From DASUAS01 sp963750045 (GTDB lineage Bacteria > Actinomycetota > Acidimicrobiia > IMCC26256 > DASPTH01), in the NCBI GenBank assembly GCA_963750045.1, contig CAVVPD010000002.1, positions 62,001 through 126,000 of the forward strand: a stretch of DNA of 64,000 nucleotides, written 5' to 3'. The notes under the pieces are model-generated. The model was not told the origin of the DNA. It made no database searches and saw only the letters and a program-made list of their open reading frames with translations. The position numbers were made by a program, and so were the translations under genes. Position 1 is the first letter of the stretch. Every line of letters starts with the position of its first letter. Below, piece after piece: positions 43,961-52,755 of this stretch.

Positions 43961-44287
43961 GCGCGATCCCTTCCGAGTTGATCCGAAAGAGACGCCACGC
44001 AGCTGCGGAGGCTGGGCCCAGGACGTCTGACGGGAACAGCGCTGCTGGCAGCCACGATACCGACCGCGAACCCGAAGGTCGAGAGTCGGCCGCTCGAGCC
44101 AGGCGGCCCGGGCCGCCAGCGACTCGCGTTCCGTCGGATACGTCGGGAGCTTCTCGCGTCGCATGGCGTCTCGGACCGTTCCGTCCCAGCGCGTCCCAAC
44201 CCGCGGTGTAGAAATCGGTGTAGAAGATCGCCCGGTAGAACATCCGGGGGAACAACCGTCGAACCCGGTGGAACGCCTTGAGAACGG
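43961..44287. other. Region between integrase and tRNA gene
   Basis: No gene. It holds the integrase ribosome site (GAAGGG near 43972) and a short imperfect repeat, GGTGTAGAA at about 44204 and 44218 and GGTAGAA at about 44233. An attachment site and excisionase-type binding sites could lie here; none is recognisable. Confidence 0.4.
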
Positions 44288-44319
44288 CGAGAGCCCAGGT
44301 CAAACGACCTGGGCTCTCG
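44288..44319 (-). terminator. Terminator of the tRNA-fMet gene
   Basis: Perfect 14-base arms CGAGAGCCCAGGTC (44288-44301) and GACCTGGGCTCTCG (44306-44319) with a 4-base loop, starting ten bases beyond the tRNA 3' end on the minus strand. No long U-run follows, as often in high-G+C genomes. Confidence 0.75.
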
Positions 44320-44328
44320 TACTGGCGA

Positions 44329-44405
<77 letters not shown>

Positions 44406-44510
44406 GCGGACCAGTGAGGATAGCAGGCCACCCCGCAAAGCTCCCCGCCGGGCTCCGGCCCGGATACCCTCTCCCGACCTCGACCCTTCGGCAGGAGCGA
44501 TCGGCGCCGC

Positions 44511-46646
44511 GTGCAGCACCCCACCCACCGGAGCCGCCACCGCCTCGGCTTCGTCTTCACCGCGCTGCTCGTGACCGCGGGCGTGGCCGTGTTCGTCGGC
44601 CTGCGCGCCACCGTCCACGACCTCGGCCGTTCGCTCGACCGCTTCTACGCGCAGTCGCGCTTCGCCGACGTGACCGTGATCGGCGGCGACTCCGGGGCGA
44701 TCGCCCGTGACGCGAGCAGCGTCGACGGGGTGGCCGCGGTCGCCACCCGCGGCACGACGACCCTCTCGGTGTTCCTCCACCACGGCACCACAAAGGTGCA
44801 GGGCACCGTCATCGGCGTTCCGGCGACCGGCCCCGAGCTCAACCGGCTCTCCGTCACGGCCGGTCACGCCTTCGGGCGCGCCACGACCACGGCGGTCGCG
44901 GTCGTCGAGCAGCACACCGCCGACGACCTCCACGTGCAACCCGGCGACACCGTCGAGGCGCTCGGCATCGGCACCCCCTCGGATCTCGACATCGTCGGGG
45001 TCGGCCTCTCACCCGAGTACCTGTCACCGGCACAGAGCCAGCAGCAGATCGTGACCACGCCCGGCAGCTTCGCCGTGCTCTTCGTGCCCCAGTCGGTCGT
45101 CGAGCAGTTGGGCGGCCCGGCGACGATCCCGCAGGTGCTGATCCGGTACTCGCCCGGCGTCGACCGCGCCGCGCTCGACGCTCGCCTCACCGTGCTGGCG
45201 AACACGCACCGCGCCGAGCTCGTCGAACCGCTCGCCAGCCAACCCTCGAACGCGGTCATCGCCGAAGAGGAGACCGGATTCCGCGAAGCGAGCATCGTGA
45301 TCCCCGCGCTCGCACTCATCGTCGCCACCCTCGTCGCGGCGCTGGCGTGCGCGCGCGTCGACGACGAGCGCCGTCGCCGCCGCGCCCTGGCGATGACCAT
45401 CGTCGCCGGCGGCTTCGGGGGCGCGGTGATCGGACTCGCCGGCGCGGCCATCAGCGGCCCCGCGCTCGCCGACGCGGTGTACCTCCCTGGGCACGTCGGC
45501 GCGAACAACCTCTCGATCGCGCTGGTGGGGTTCGCGCTCGCGCTCCTCACCGGCGCGGCCGCGCTCGGGATCGGCACCCTGCTGCGATTCGGAAACGACG
45601 ACACGCTCGGCGTCGGCCCCGCCGCGGTGACCACCATCGCGGCCGCGGCGGCGATGATCTGCGTAGTCGCGCCCGGCGGAGTGACCGACTCCGCCGAGGC
45701 GACCCTCAGCGCGGCGGGGAGGCTCGAACGGGTGAGCGCGCAGGTGGCGTTCGCGACGCCGGTCTCGCGCGCCGAGCTGGCGACGCTCACGTCGATCGAC
45801 GGCATCGCCGCCGCCGAGGCGGTACCGTCGGCCAACATCTTCGTGCGCCACGGGAACCGCCGCTACGCCACCGAGCTCGAGGCGTTCCCGGCCGATACGA
45901 CCATGCAGCGTTTCGAGGCGCCCGACGGCTCGGCGCTCGAGCTGCCCGCCACCGGCGTGCTGATCCCCGAGGCGCTCGCCGGGATCCTCGACGCCCGGCC
46001 GGGCGACGAGCTGGAGATCACACTGCCCGGCGCCGGCGTGCCGCCGATCACCGTGCCGGTCGGCGCGCTCACGTCGGACACGCTCGGCAACCTGGTGTTC
46101 CTCCGCACGTCGGCGTTACGCGAGGCATTGGGAGCGAACGCCGACGCGTTCGCCGGAGGATTGTTCGACACCGCGAGCATCCGGTTCGCGCCCGGCGCCG
46201 ACGCCGCGCGCGTCGCGACCGAGGTGCAGGCCCAAGGCGCCGTCGTCGTCTACGTGCCGGTCGCCGCCGATCTCAACTCCGTCGCGCAGGCCCGACCGAT
46301 CTTCTCCGCCGTCATCGACTCGCTCCTCGCGATCGGCGCGGTCGTGACCGCGCTCGGCCTGGGGAGTGCCGTGGTCCTGCACACCCACACGCGCCGCCGG
46401 ATCGGCGGTCGGCGCATCACGATCGAGGTGCTCGCGGCCGTGATCGTGGGCATCGTGCTGGGCGCGCTGCTCGGCACGTTCGCGGCCGACCGACTCGTCC
46501 AGGCCCTCGACACCGACCTCATCCACCTCGTGCACCACATCGACGACTCGACCTACGCGCTGGCCGCCGGCATGGTGCTCCTCGTGACCGTGGGGACGCT
46601 CGGGATCGGCTTCTTCAGCGCCGGTCGCCGGCCCGAGACCGAATGA
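44511..46646 (+). CDS. FtsX-like ABC permease-type protein
   Basis: 711 residues from GTG 44511 (AGGAG is 13-20 bases upstream, rather far). One N-terminal helix (LGFVFTALLVTAGVAVFVGL), a MacB-like periplasmic domain, helices at about 260-390 (IVIPALALIVATLVAALACA, IVAGGFGGAVIGLAGAAIS), a further helix near 375, a second extracytoplasmic domain and a final pair of helices (SLLAIGAVVTALGLGSAVVL, ITIEVLAAVIVGIVLGALLG). This is the 'two FtsX halves' topology of lipoprotein- or macrolide-type permeases. No ATPase gene is adjacent. Function unknown: export, lipoprotein release or envelope signalling. Confidence 0.75.
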   Translation: MQHPTHRSRHRLGFVFTALLVTAGVAVFVGLRATVHDLGRSLDRFYAQSRFADVTVIGGDSGAIARDASSVDGVAAVATRGTTTLSVFLHHGTTKVQGTVIGVPATGPELNRLSVTAGHAFGRATTTAVAVVEQHTADDLHVQPGDTVEALGIGTPSDLDIVGVGLSPEYLSPAQSQQQIVTTPGSFAVLFVPQSVVEQLGGPATIPQVLIRYSPGVDRAALDARLTVLANTHRAELVEPLASQPSNAVIAEEETGFREASIVIPALALIVATLVAALACARVDDERRRRRALAMTIVAGGFGGAVIGLAGAAISGPALADAVYLPGHVGANNLSIALVGFALALLTGAAALGIGTLLRFGNDDTLGVGPAAVTTIAAAAAMICVVAPGGVTDSAEATLSAAGRLERVSAQVAFATPVSRAELATLTSIDGIAAAEAVPSANIFVRHGNRRYATELEAFPADTTMQRFEAPDGSALELPATGVLIPEALAGILDARPGDELEITLPGAGVPPITVPVGALTSDTLGNLVFLRTSALREALGANADAFAGGLFDTASIRFAPGADAARVATEVQAQGAVVVYVPVAADLNSVAQARPIFSAVIDSLLAIGAVVTALGLGSAVVLHTHTRRRIGGRRITIEVLAAVIVGIVLGALLGTFAADRLVQALDTDLIHLVHHIDDSTYALAAGMVLLVTVGTLGIGFFSAGRRPETE

Positions 46647-46670
46647 GGTGCGGTACCCCACCGGCCGCGA

Positions 46671-46676
46671 TATGAT
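46671..46676 (+). promoter_or_regulatory. -10 box of the leuA leader
   Basis: TATGAT is a strong -10 match and would start transcription at about 46683, one base before the GTG of the leader peptide. No good -35 is seen. Confidence 0.5.
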
Positions 46677-46683
46677 CGTGGTC

Positions 46684-46722
46684 GTGACGTCTCCGACCTC
46701 GACCCTCCTCCTTCTCATGTAG
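46684..46722 (+). CDS. leuL: Leucine leader peptide (leuL), probably leaderless
   Basis: Twelve codons from GTG 46684 (VTSPTSTLLLLM) ending in TAG 46720-46722, with four Leu codons in a row (46705-46716: ctc ctc ctt ctc). An in-frame ATG at 46672 would lengthen it to 16 codons, but it overlaps the -10 box. Stalling of the ribosome at the Leu codons when leucine is scarce should change pairing of the downstream hairpins and allow leuA transcription. Confidence 0.75.
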   Translation: MTSPTSTLLLLM

Positions 46723-46786
46723 GCGAGCGCCCTTCCAGGCACTCGCCGAAGCTCCTGCGCCTCCGGGCCGGGAGCTTCTTGCTTTT
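46722..46786 (+). promoter_or_regulatory. leuA transcription attenuator (two alternative hairpins and terminator)
   Basis: The first hairpin, GGCGAGCGCC (46722-46731) with GGCACTCGCC (46738-46747), starts at the leader stop codon. The second has arms GAAGCTCC (46748-46755) and GGAGCTTC (46771-46778), followed by TTGCTTTT: a rho-independent terminator in front of leuA. The layout of leader with tandem Leu codons, pause hairpin and terminator is classic attenuation. Confidence 0.75.
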
Positions 46787-46839
46787 CCGAACACCTTCTC
46801 GTCCCGACACCTGATCGACCACGAACAAGAGAGCCGAAC

Positions 46840-48564
46840 ATGCCTCCCGAACCTGCTCAGCCCAAGAAGATGCCGTTCGAGAAGTACCAGGCGTTCGTGC
46901 CGCTCGAGCTGCCCGATCGCCGGTGGCCCGACCAGAAGCTCACGAAAGCACCCCGCTGGTGTGCCGTCGACCTGCGCGACGGCAACCAGGCGCTCATCGA
47001 CCCGATGGACCCCGTCCGCAAGCGACGCATGTTCGAGACGCTCGTCGCCATCGGCTTCAAGGAGATCGAGGTCGGGTTCCCCTCGGCGAGCCAGACCGAC
47101 TTCGACTTCGTGCGTCAGCTGATCGAAGAGGAACTCATCCCCGACGATGTCACCATCCAGGTGCTCACCCAGTGCCGTGACCAGCTGATCGAGCGCACCT
47201 ACGAGGCGTTGGTCGGCGCGCCGCGAGCGATCGTCCACTTCTACAACTCGACGTCGATCCTGCAGCGGCGGGTCGTGTTCGGGCTCGACCAGGCCGGGAT
47301 CACCGACATCGCGGTGAACGCGGCGCGCATGTGCCGCAAGCTCGAGCCGACGGTGCCCGGCACCGCGGTGCGCTACGAGTACTCGCCCGAGAGCTACACC
47401 GGCACCGAGATCGAGTTCGCGGTCGAGATCTGCGACGCCGTCGCCGACGTCATCGAGCCCACGCCCGACGAGCCGTTGATCATGAACCTGCCGGCAACGG
47501 TCGAGATGTACTCGCCGAACATCTACGCCGACACCATCGAGTGGTTCCTGCGCAACGTCCGCAACCGTGACTCCGTGGTGCTCTCCCTGCACCCGCACAA
47601 CGATCGCGGGTGTGCGGTGGCCGCCGCCGAGCTGGGCGTGCTCGCGGGTGCCGACCGGGTGGAAGGCTGCCTGTTCGGCAACGGGGAACGCACCGGCAAC
47701 GTCGACGTCGTGACGCTGGCCATGAACCTGTTCAGCCAGGGGATCGACCCCGAGCTCGACATCTCGGACATCGACGCGCTGCGCCGCACCGCCGAGTACT
47801 GCAACCGCCTGCCGGTGCACGAGCGTCACCCCTACGTCGGTGACCTCGTGTACACCGCGTTCTCGGGCTCGCACCAGGACGCGATCAAGAAGGGGTTCGC
47901 CGCCCTCTACACCGAGTCCGAGGCCGCGGGCCACGGCCGCGACTACGAGGTGTGGGGTGTGCCCTACCTGCCGATCGACCCGGCGCACGTCGGTCGGTCG
48001 TACGAGGCCGTCGTCCGCGTCAACAGCCAGTCCGGCAAGGGTGGCGTCGCCTACATCATGGAGACGGAACACGGGTTCTCCCTCCCCCGCCGGCTGCAGA
48101 TCGAGTTCTCGAAGACGATCCAGGCCGTCGCCGAGGACACCGGCACCGAGATCACGCCGGTCGCCATGTGGGACGAGTTCCGGGCGATGTACCTCCCGGC
48201 CGAGCCGCGCCTGGCGTTGCGCTCGCACGAGCTCGTCACCCGCGACGACGACCGCACCACGATCACCGCGCAGGCGATGGTCGACGGCGAACCCGTCACC
48301 CTCACCGGCGAGGGCAACGGACCGATCGCGGCGTTCGTGGTCGCGGTGCGCGACGGCCTGGGCGTCGACCTCGACGTCGTCGACTACCACGAGCACGCGC
48401 TCGGGCGCGGGGCCGACGCGACCGCGGTGGCCTACGTCGAGACCGTCGCCGACGATTCGACCACACGCTGGGGCATCGGCACCGATCCCAACATCATCAC
48501 CGCGTCGCTCCACGCGGTGCTCTCGGCTGCCAACCGCATCCTCGACGAGCAGGCCGCCGGCTGA
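46840..48564 (+). CDS. leuA: 2-Isopropylmalate synthase (long actinobacterial form)
   Basis: 574 residues from ATG 46840. First committed step of leucine synthesis: acetyl-CoA plus 2-oxoisovalerate to 2-isopropylmalate. WCAVDLRDGNQALIDPMDP, IEVGFPSASQTDFDFVRQLI, SLHPHNDRGCAVAAAELGV (metal His) and GCLFGNGERTGNVDVVTLAM are catalytic-barrel motifs. The C-terminal regulatory (LeuA dimer) domain follows with TGEGNGPIAAFVVAVRDGLG, expected to bind leucine. Upstream is the Leu-codon attenuator. A short GC hairpin (CCGGCT at 48557, AGCCGG at 48576) separates it from the convergent esterase. Confidence 0.97.
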   Translation: MPPEPAQPKKMPFEKYQAFVPLELPDRRWPDQKLTKAPRWCAVDLRDGNQALIDPMDPVRKRRMFETLVAIGFKEIEVGFPSASQTDFDFVRQLIEEELIPDDVTIQVLTQCRDQLIERTYEALVGAPRAIVHFYNSTSILQRRVVFGLDQAGITDIAVNAARMCRKLEPTVPGTAVRYEYSPESYTGTEIEFAVEICDAVADVIEPTPDEPLIMNLPATVEMYSPNIYADTIEWFLRNVRNRDSVVLSLHPHNDRGCAVAAAELGVLAGADRVEGCLFGNGERTGNVDVVTLAMNLFSQGIDPELDISDIDALRRTAEYCNRLPVHERHPYVGDLVYTAFSGSHQDAIKKGFAALYTESEAAGHGRDYEVWGVPYLPIDPAHVGRSYEAVVRVNSQSGKGGVAYIMETEHGFSLPRRLQIEFSKTIQAVAEDTGTEITPVAMWDEFRAMYLPAEPRLALRSHELVTRDDDRTTITAQAMVDGEPVTLTGEGNGPIAAFVVAVRDGLGVDLDVVDYHEHALGRGADATAVAYVETVADDSTTRWGIGTDPNIITASLHAVLSAANRILDEQAAG

Positions 48565-48573
48565 CCGCGGCAG

Positions 48574-49557
48574 CTAGCCGGAGATCGCCGCGGCCTCGGG
48601 GCGCAACGCGCGCCGCATCGCCTCGGTGATGTCGCGCTGACACGCCCGCGAGACCGCGGCGGTCGGCACGACCATCTCGAAGCCGTGCGGCGCGCCCGGG
48701 TAGACGTGGAGCTCGACCGTGATCCCGGCGGCGAGCATCCGCGACGCATACTCGACGTCTTCGTCCCGGAAGGGGTCGAGCGAGCCGACGCCGATCCACG
48801 CGGGGGGAAGGCCCGCGACGCTCCCGGCCCGGGTCGGGGCCGCGTACGCGGGGATGTCGTCGGCGCCGGCGAGGTCGCCCAGGTAGGCCCGCCACCCGAG
48901 GTCGTTGGCGTCGCGGCTCCAGATCGGCAGACCCTCGATCCGGGTCGACGGCGTGACGTTGCGGTCGTCGATCATCGGGTAGATGAGCAGCTGGAACGCC
49001 ACCGACACCTCGCCGCGGTCACGCGCCAGCAGCGCGAGCCCCGCCGCCAGGCCGCCACCGGCGCTCGCCCCCGAGACCACGATGCGATCGCGGTCGATCC
49101 CGAGCTCGTCCGCGTGCTCGGCGGTCCAGTGCAGGCCGGCGTAGCAGTCGTCGAGTGGCGCCGGGTACGGGTGCTCGGGCGCGAGGCGGTACTCGATCGA
49201 CACCGCCACGCAGTCGAATTCCTCGACCCAGCGGTTGAGACGGGCGTCGACGGTCACCCCCGAGCCGAACATGTAGCCGCCACCGTGGATCCAGTAGACG
49301 CACGGGCGGCCGATGCCAGGCGTGGGGGGCGAGTAGACGCGCACCGACGGGTCGTGACCCGTCGCGCCCGGCACCACGACCTCACGCGACACCGTGGTCG
49401 TAGCCGGGAGCTCGACGGGCGGCATCGCGCCCATCGCCTCCCGCATCGTCGGGACGGTCTCGAGGGTCCAGGACCCGAAGTCGATCGCACCGATCGGCAA
49501 CCCGTTGAGGGCCAGCGCGATCTCGGGGTCCAGGCAGGTGGCGACGTCCATGGTCAT
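48574..49557 (-). CDS. Alpha/beta hydrolase of the hormone-sensitive-lipase family
   Basis: 327 residues; ATG 49557 overlaps the SnoaL-like stop (ATGA). Oxyanion motif YWIHGGGYMFGSG, nucleophile VVSGASAGGGLAAGLALLA, Asp in LDPFRDEDVEYAS and His in GAPHGFEMV are all present, so it should be an active carboxylesterase for short acyl esters. No signal peptide. Second gene of a small operon with the SnoaL-like protein. Confidence 0.88.
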   Translation of the reverse strand: MTMDVATCLDPEIALALNGLPIGAIDFGSWTLETVPTMREAMGAMPPVELPATTTVSREVVVPGATGHDPSVRVYSPPTPGIGRPCVYWIHGGGYMFGSGVTVDARLNRWVEEFDCVAVSIEYRLAPEHPYPAPLDDCYAGLHWTAEHADELGIDRDRIVVSGASAGGGLAAGLALLARDRGEVSVAFQLLIYPMIDDRNVTPSTRIEGLPIWSRDANDLGWRAYLGDLAGADDIPAYAAPTRAGSVAGLPPAWIGVGSLDPFRDEDVEYASRMLAAGITVELHVYPGAPHGFEMVVPTAAVSRACQRDITEAMRRALRPEAAAISG

Positions 49558-49925
49558 GAGAGCTGCGTTCCTACGGTCGGGTCGACGTACTCGTCGATGC
49601 GGGTGTACTTGCCGTCCGCGATGGTCGCGACGATGCAGTTGTGCATCTCGAAGGGCTTCCCGCTCGCCGTGACCGTGCCGCGCACCGCGAACTGGAAGAC
49701 GAACCCGTTCGGGGTCGGCGCGAGGGAGAGCGTCTCGCACTTCGGGTCGCTCACCAGCTGCGCAAGCATGCCGACTGCCGCCATGTTCTCGACCGCGTCG
49801 ACCTCCTTGCGGTCGTGGTTGTGCCACACGATCGCCCCCGGCGCCAGGACGGCGACGAACCCGTCGGGGTCACCGCCCTCGAGCGCGGTCGCCAACGCTC
49901 CCGCCAGGTCTTCGGCCTCGGACAT
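49554..49925 (-). CDS. SnoaL-like / NTF2-fold protein
   Basis: 123 residues from ATG 49925 (a GTG two codons earlier is possible). Segments ALATALEGGDPDGFVAVLAP, IVWHNHDRKEVDAVENMAAV, FEMHNCIVATIADGKYTRI and DEYVDP are the alpha-helices and curved sheet of the SnoaL/NTF2-like fold with the usual EYxD near the end. Such proteins are small cyclases, isomerases or unknown-function binders. Co-translated with the esterase. Confidence 0.7.
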   Translation of the reverse strand: MSEAEDLAGALATALEGGDPDGFVAVLAPGAIVWHNHDRKEVDAVENMAAVGMLAQLVSDPKCETLSLAPTPNGFVFQFAVRGTVTASGKPFEMHNCIVATIADGKYTRIDEYVDPTVGTQLS

Positions 49926-49946
49926 CTCCACCCCCGCGATCTCCGG

Positions 49947-50840
49947 TCAGGCCCGTTCCCGTTCAGAGAGGCCGAGCCGGTCGGCACACGCTTCCATCTC
50001 GCGGAGGAACATGCCACGCCGCGCCGCGTCGGGTCCACCCGCCATGTCGGAGAAGTCCTGCACGATCACGAGGCGGTCCACCCCGAGATCCTCGTACTGC
50101 CGGACGGTGGCGGCGTCGATCGGTCCCGGGACAGGAGTGATCGTGATCTCGAGTTCGCCCAGCCCGGCGCCTCGCTCGACCTCGCCGGCCAGCCGGGAGA
50201 GCTCCTCGATCGCCGACGTGGTGGCCTCGGGCGTCTGGAAGAACCCGTACCAACCGTCGCAGCGGGCGACGGCCCGCCGGTGGGCGGCCGTCGACATGCC
50301 GCTGGCCAGGATGGGCGGGCCACCGGGCTGGACGGGCCGCGGCCGGCACTGGATCCCGCCGAACGAGGCGAACTCCCCGCGCAGCTCGGGTCGGTCGTCG
50401 CGCCAGAGGGTGCGGAGCGCGTCGACCCACTCGTCGGCCCGGCGGCCACGGGTGTGGAACGGCACACCGATGGCTTCGTACTCGCCGGGGACGTACCCCA
50501 CCCCGATGCCGACGAGCAGCCGGCCGTGCGACAGCACGTCGACCGACGCGAGCTCCTTGGCAAGGATCACCGGGTTGCGGAGCGGCAGGATCACGATGCC
50601 GGTACCGAGCTTGATGCGCGTCGTGCGCGCCGCGGCGTACGCGAGCACCGGGATCGGGTCCATGAGCTCCGAGTCGCTCGGCAGCGGCGACGGCGGCTCG
50701 TGGGGGTCGATGAGCACGGGATGCTCACCCACCCAGATCGACTCGAAGCCGAGCGACTCGGCCGCCTCCGCGATGTCGCCGACCGCGTCGGCGTCGGCGA
50801 ACGCGCCCGAGCCGATGCCGAACCAGCCGATCGGGATCAT
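49947..50840 (-). CDS. LLM-class flavin (F420-type) oxidoreductase
   Basis: 297 residues from ATG 50840. TIM barrel of the luciferase-like family: AAESLGFESIWVGEHPVL, ARTTRIKLGTGIVILPLRNP, LASVDVLSHGRLLVGIGVGY, GEYEAIGVPFHTRGRRADEW. The subgroup with TGIxILPLRxP and ExYEAxGxPFxxRGxRxDE is the actinobacterial F420-dependent type, so I expect F420H2 rather than FMN. The substrate is unknown; typical roles are hydride transfer to ketones, nitro compounds or secondary metabolites. No F420-synthesis gene is in the window. Confidence 0.82.
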   Translation of the reverse strand: MIPIGWFGIGSGAFADADAVGDIAEAAESLGFESIWVGEHPVLIDPHEPPSPLPSDSELMDPIPVLAYAAARTTRIKLGTGIVILPLRNPVILAKELASVDVLSHGRLLVGIGVGYVPGEYEAIGVPFHTRGRRADEWVDALRTLWRDDRPELRGEFASFGGIQCRPRPVQPGGPPILASGMSTAAHRRAVARCDGWYGFFQTPEATTSAIEELSRLAGEVERGAGLGELEITITPVPGPIDAATVRQYEDLGVDRLVIVQDFSDMAGGPDAARRGMFLREMEACADRLGLSERERA

Positions 50841-50850
50841 CGGGTCAGGA

Positions 50851-51141
50851 TCACGCGGTCCGCATGCGACGGTCGCGTCGCGCTTGCGAGCTGCCGGCGT
50901 GCGTTGCGATGTCGACGAGGAACGCGAAGACCACGATGAACCACCCGAAGCCGGTGACACCCTTGATGGGCGCGTAGACGACCGCCCACGCCAACGTCGT
51001 CCACGGCAGGAAGATGAAGCCGAGCAGCCCCCACCAGAACGAATCGAACGCGATGCTCATCCGGTCGCCGAACAACCAGATGAAGAAGATCGCCAGGCGC
51101 GGGGAGATGAACGCGGCCAGCGCGACGATGCAACCACACAT
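50851..51141 (-). CDS. Small membrane protein of unknown function
   Basis: 96 residues from ATG 51141 (MCGCIVALAAFISPRLAIFF). Three hydrophobic stretches, about 5-25, 36-56 and 63-85, with a Cys-Gly-Cys at the very start and an Arg-rich cytoplasmic tail. The pattern AFDSFWWGLLGFIFLPWTTL is shared by a small family of actinobacterial membrane proteins with no assigned function that I recall. Confidence 0.65.
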   Translation of the reverse strand: MCGCIVALAAFISPRLAIFFIWLFGDRMSIAFDSFWWGLLGFIFLPWTTLAWAVVYAPIKGVTGFGWFIVVFAFLVDIATHAGSSQARRDRRMRTA

Positions 51142-51206
51142 GGCCGTGACCCTAACCGAGTCGCGTTCGCGGCGCCCGCAACGCAACGCGTCTAGCTTCT
51201 CTCGAC

Positions 51207-51983
51207 ATGGACGCGTACCCCTTCGACCACACCGGGCAGGTTGCCGTCGTCACCGGCGGCGGTACCGGCATCGGCCGTGCGACCGCGTTGCTCTTCGCGG
51301 CGCACGGTGCCGACGTCGTGCTGGCGAGCCGGCGGGTCGAGAACCTCGAGCGCGTCGCGGCCGAGGTGGCCGAGACCGGGCGGCGCGCGGTCGTCGTCGC
51401 CACCGACGTGCGCGACGTCGACCAGTGCGAACGACTCATCGACGAGTCCATCTCCGCATTGGGGCGGATCGACGTGCTCGTCAACAACGCGGGCGGGAGC
51501 CACACGTACCCCTTCGAGGACTGGACGGCCGACCGCTTCCAGAACATGATCGACCTCAACCTGCGCAGCGCGTTCGTCCTGTCGCACCGCGTCCTCCCGC
51601 ACATGGTCGAGCGGGGCAGCGGTTCGATCGTGAACATCTCCTCGGGCGCGGCCGTCATGGGCATGCCCATCCATGCGCCCTACGGCGCGGCCAAGGCGGG
51701 GTTGGAGAGCCTCACCATGAGCTTCGCCGCCGCGCTCGCCCCGCACGGAGTCCGGGTGAACTGCGTGCGGGTCGGCGCGATCAAGTCCGAGGGGTTCGTC
51801 CGGGCCATGGCGTCCGCCGGCATCGACCCGGACGAGATGGGTGGACGCGCCGCCGGGCTCGGCCGCGCCGGCACGCCCGACGAGATCGCCTGGCCGATCC
51901 TGTTCCTCGCCTCGGAGGCGTCGAGCTACGTCTCGGGGCAGACGCTCTACGTCGGGGGCGGGCCCAAAGACCCGAATCCCTGA
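51207..51983 (+). CDS. Short-chain dehydrogenase/reductase (SDR)
   Basis: 258 residues from ATG 51207; no ribosome site is visible, so it may be leaderless. Cofactor motif VVTGGGTGIGRATAL, ASRRVENLE (an Arg after the second strand suggests NADP), NNAGGSHTYPFED, active-site Ser in SIVNISSGAAV and Tyr-x-x-x-Lys in YGAAKAGLES, and the late GQTLYVGGGP. A classical SDR; substrate unknown. Stop 11 bases from the convergent nitrilase-family gene. Confidence 0.9.
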   Translation: MDAYPFDHTGQVAVVTGGGTGIGRATALLFAAHGADVVLASRRVENLERVAAEVAETGRRAVVVATDVRDVDQCERLIDESISALGRIDVLVNNAGGSHTYPFEDWTADRFQNMIDLNLRSAFVLSHRVLPHMVERGSGSIVNISSGAAVMGMPIHAPYGAAKAGLESLTMSFAAALAPHGVRVNCVRVGAIKSEGFVRAMASAGIDPDEMGGRAAGLGRAGTPDEIAWPILFLASEASSYVSGQTLYVGGGPKDPNP

Positions 51984-51993
51984 CCGCGCCGGC

Positions 51994-52755
51994 TCAGCCG
52001 CGGTCTCGGAGGAACGGGTACCGGGCCCTGGTCGAGGTCACCCGGGCCGGATCGACATCCGCGAACAGCAGCGCCTCCACCGGGCCCTCCGCCTCTGCCT
52101 CCACCTCGCCGAACGGCCCGATCACCGCGCTGTCACCCGAGTAGTCGAGCTTGCCGCCGCGCCCGACCCGGTTGACGGCCACGACGAATGCCTGGTTCTC
52201 GATCGCGCGGGCCCGCACCAGTGTGCGCCAATGGTCACGGCGCGCCGCCGGCCAATTGGCGACGACCACGTAGCAGTCGGTGGCGGGCGCGAGCGGCCAG
52301 AATTCGTCGGCGAAGCGCAGGTCGTAACAGACGAACAGGCTGCAGCGCACCCCCTCGATGTCGACGGTGACACGCGCGTCACCCGCGGCGTACTTCTCGT
52401 GCTCGCCGCCATACGTGAAGGGGTGCAACTTCCGGTAGCGGTGGACGTCCCCGTCGGGCGTGGCGAGTGCGAGACAGTTCGACGGCAGGTCGTCGCCAGG
52501 CCGCACCTCGGGCACCGAGCCGCAGACCCAGAGACCGTGCTTCGTCGCCTGCTCCACCAGGAACCGGACGCTCGGGCCGTCGACCGGTTCGGCGATGCGC
52601 TCGGTGTCCATGGAAAACCCGGTCGCATACATCTCGGTGAGCACCGCGAGCCGCGCGCCCGCGGTTGCCGCCTCGGCGATGCGCGGCGCGAGCCGCGCGA
52701 AGTTGGCGCGCGGGTCCTCCCACACGATGTCGTGCTGAATGGCCGCGATCTTCAT
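51994..52755 (-). CDS. Carbon-nitrogen hydrolase, omega-amidase (NIT2/MtnU) type
   Basis: 253 residues; ATG 52755 overlaps the aminotransferase stop (ATGA). Catalytic triad Glu41 (LTEMYATGFS), Lys109 (YRKLHPFTYGGEH) and Cys143 (FVCYDLRFADEFW). The MYATGFSM and DLRFADEFW forms are typical of omega-amidases, which hydrolyse 2-oxoglutaramate or 2-oxosuccinamate to ammonia and oxoacid. The co-translated class I aminotransferase is exactly the partner needed to make 2-oxoglutaramate from glutamine, so the pair probably forms a glutamine transaminase-omega-amidase pathway, perhaps for methionine salvage. Confidence 0.88.
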   Translation of the reverse strand: MKIAAIQHDIVWEDPRANFARLAPRIAEAATAGARLAVLTEMYATGFSMDTERIAEPVDGPSVRFLVEQATKHGLWVCGSVPEVRPGDDLPSNCLALATPDGDVHRYRKLHPFTYGGEHEKYAAGDARVTVDIEGVRCSLFVCYDLRFADEFWPLAPATDCYVVVANWPAARRDHWRTLVRARAIENQAFVVAVNRVGRGGKLDYSGDSAVIGPFGEVEAEAEGPVEALLFADVDPARVTSTRARYPFLRDRG

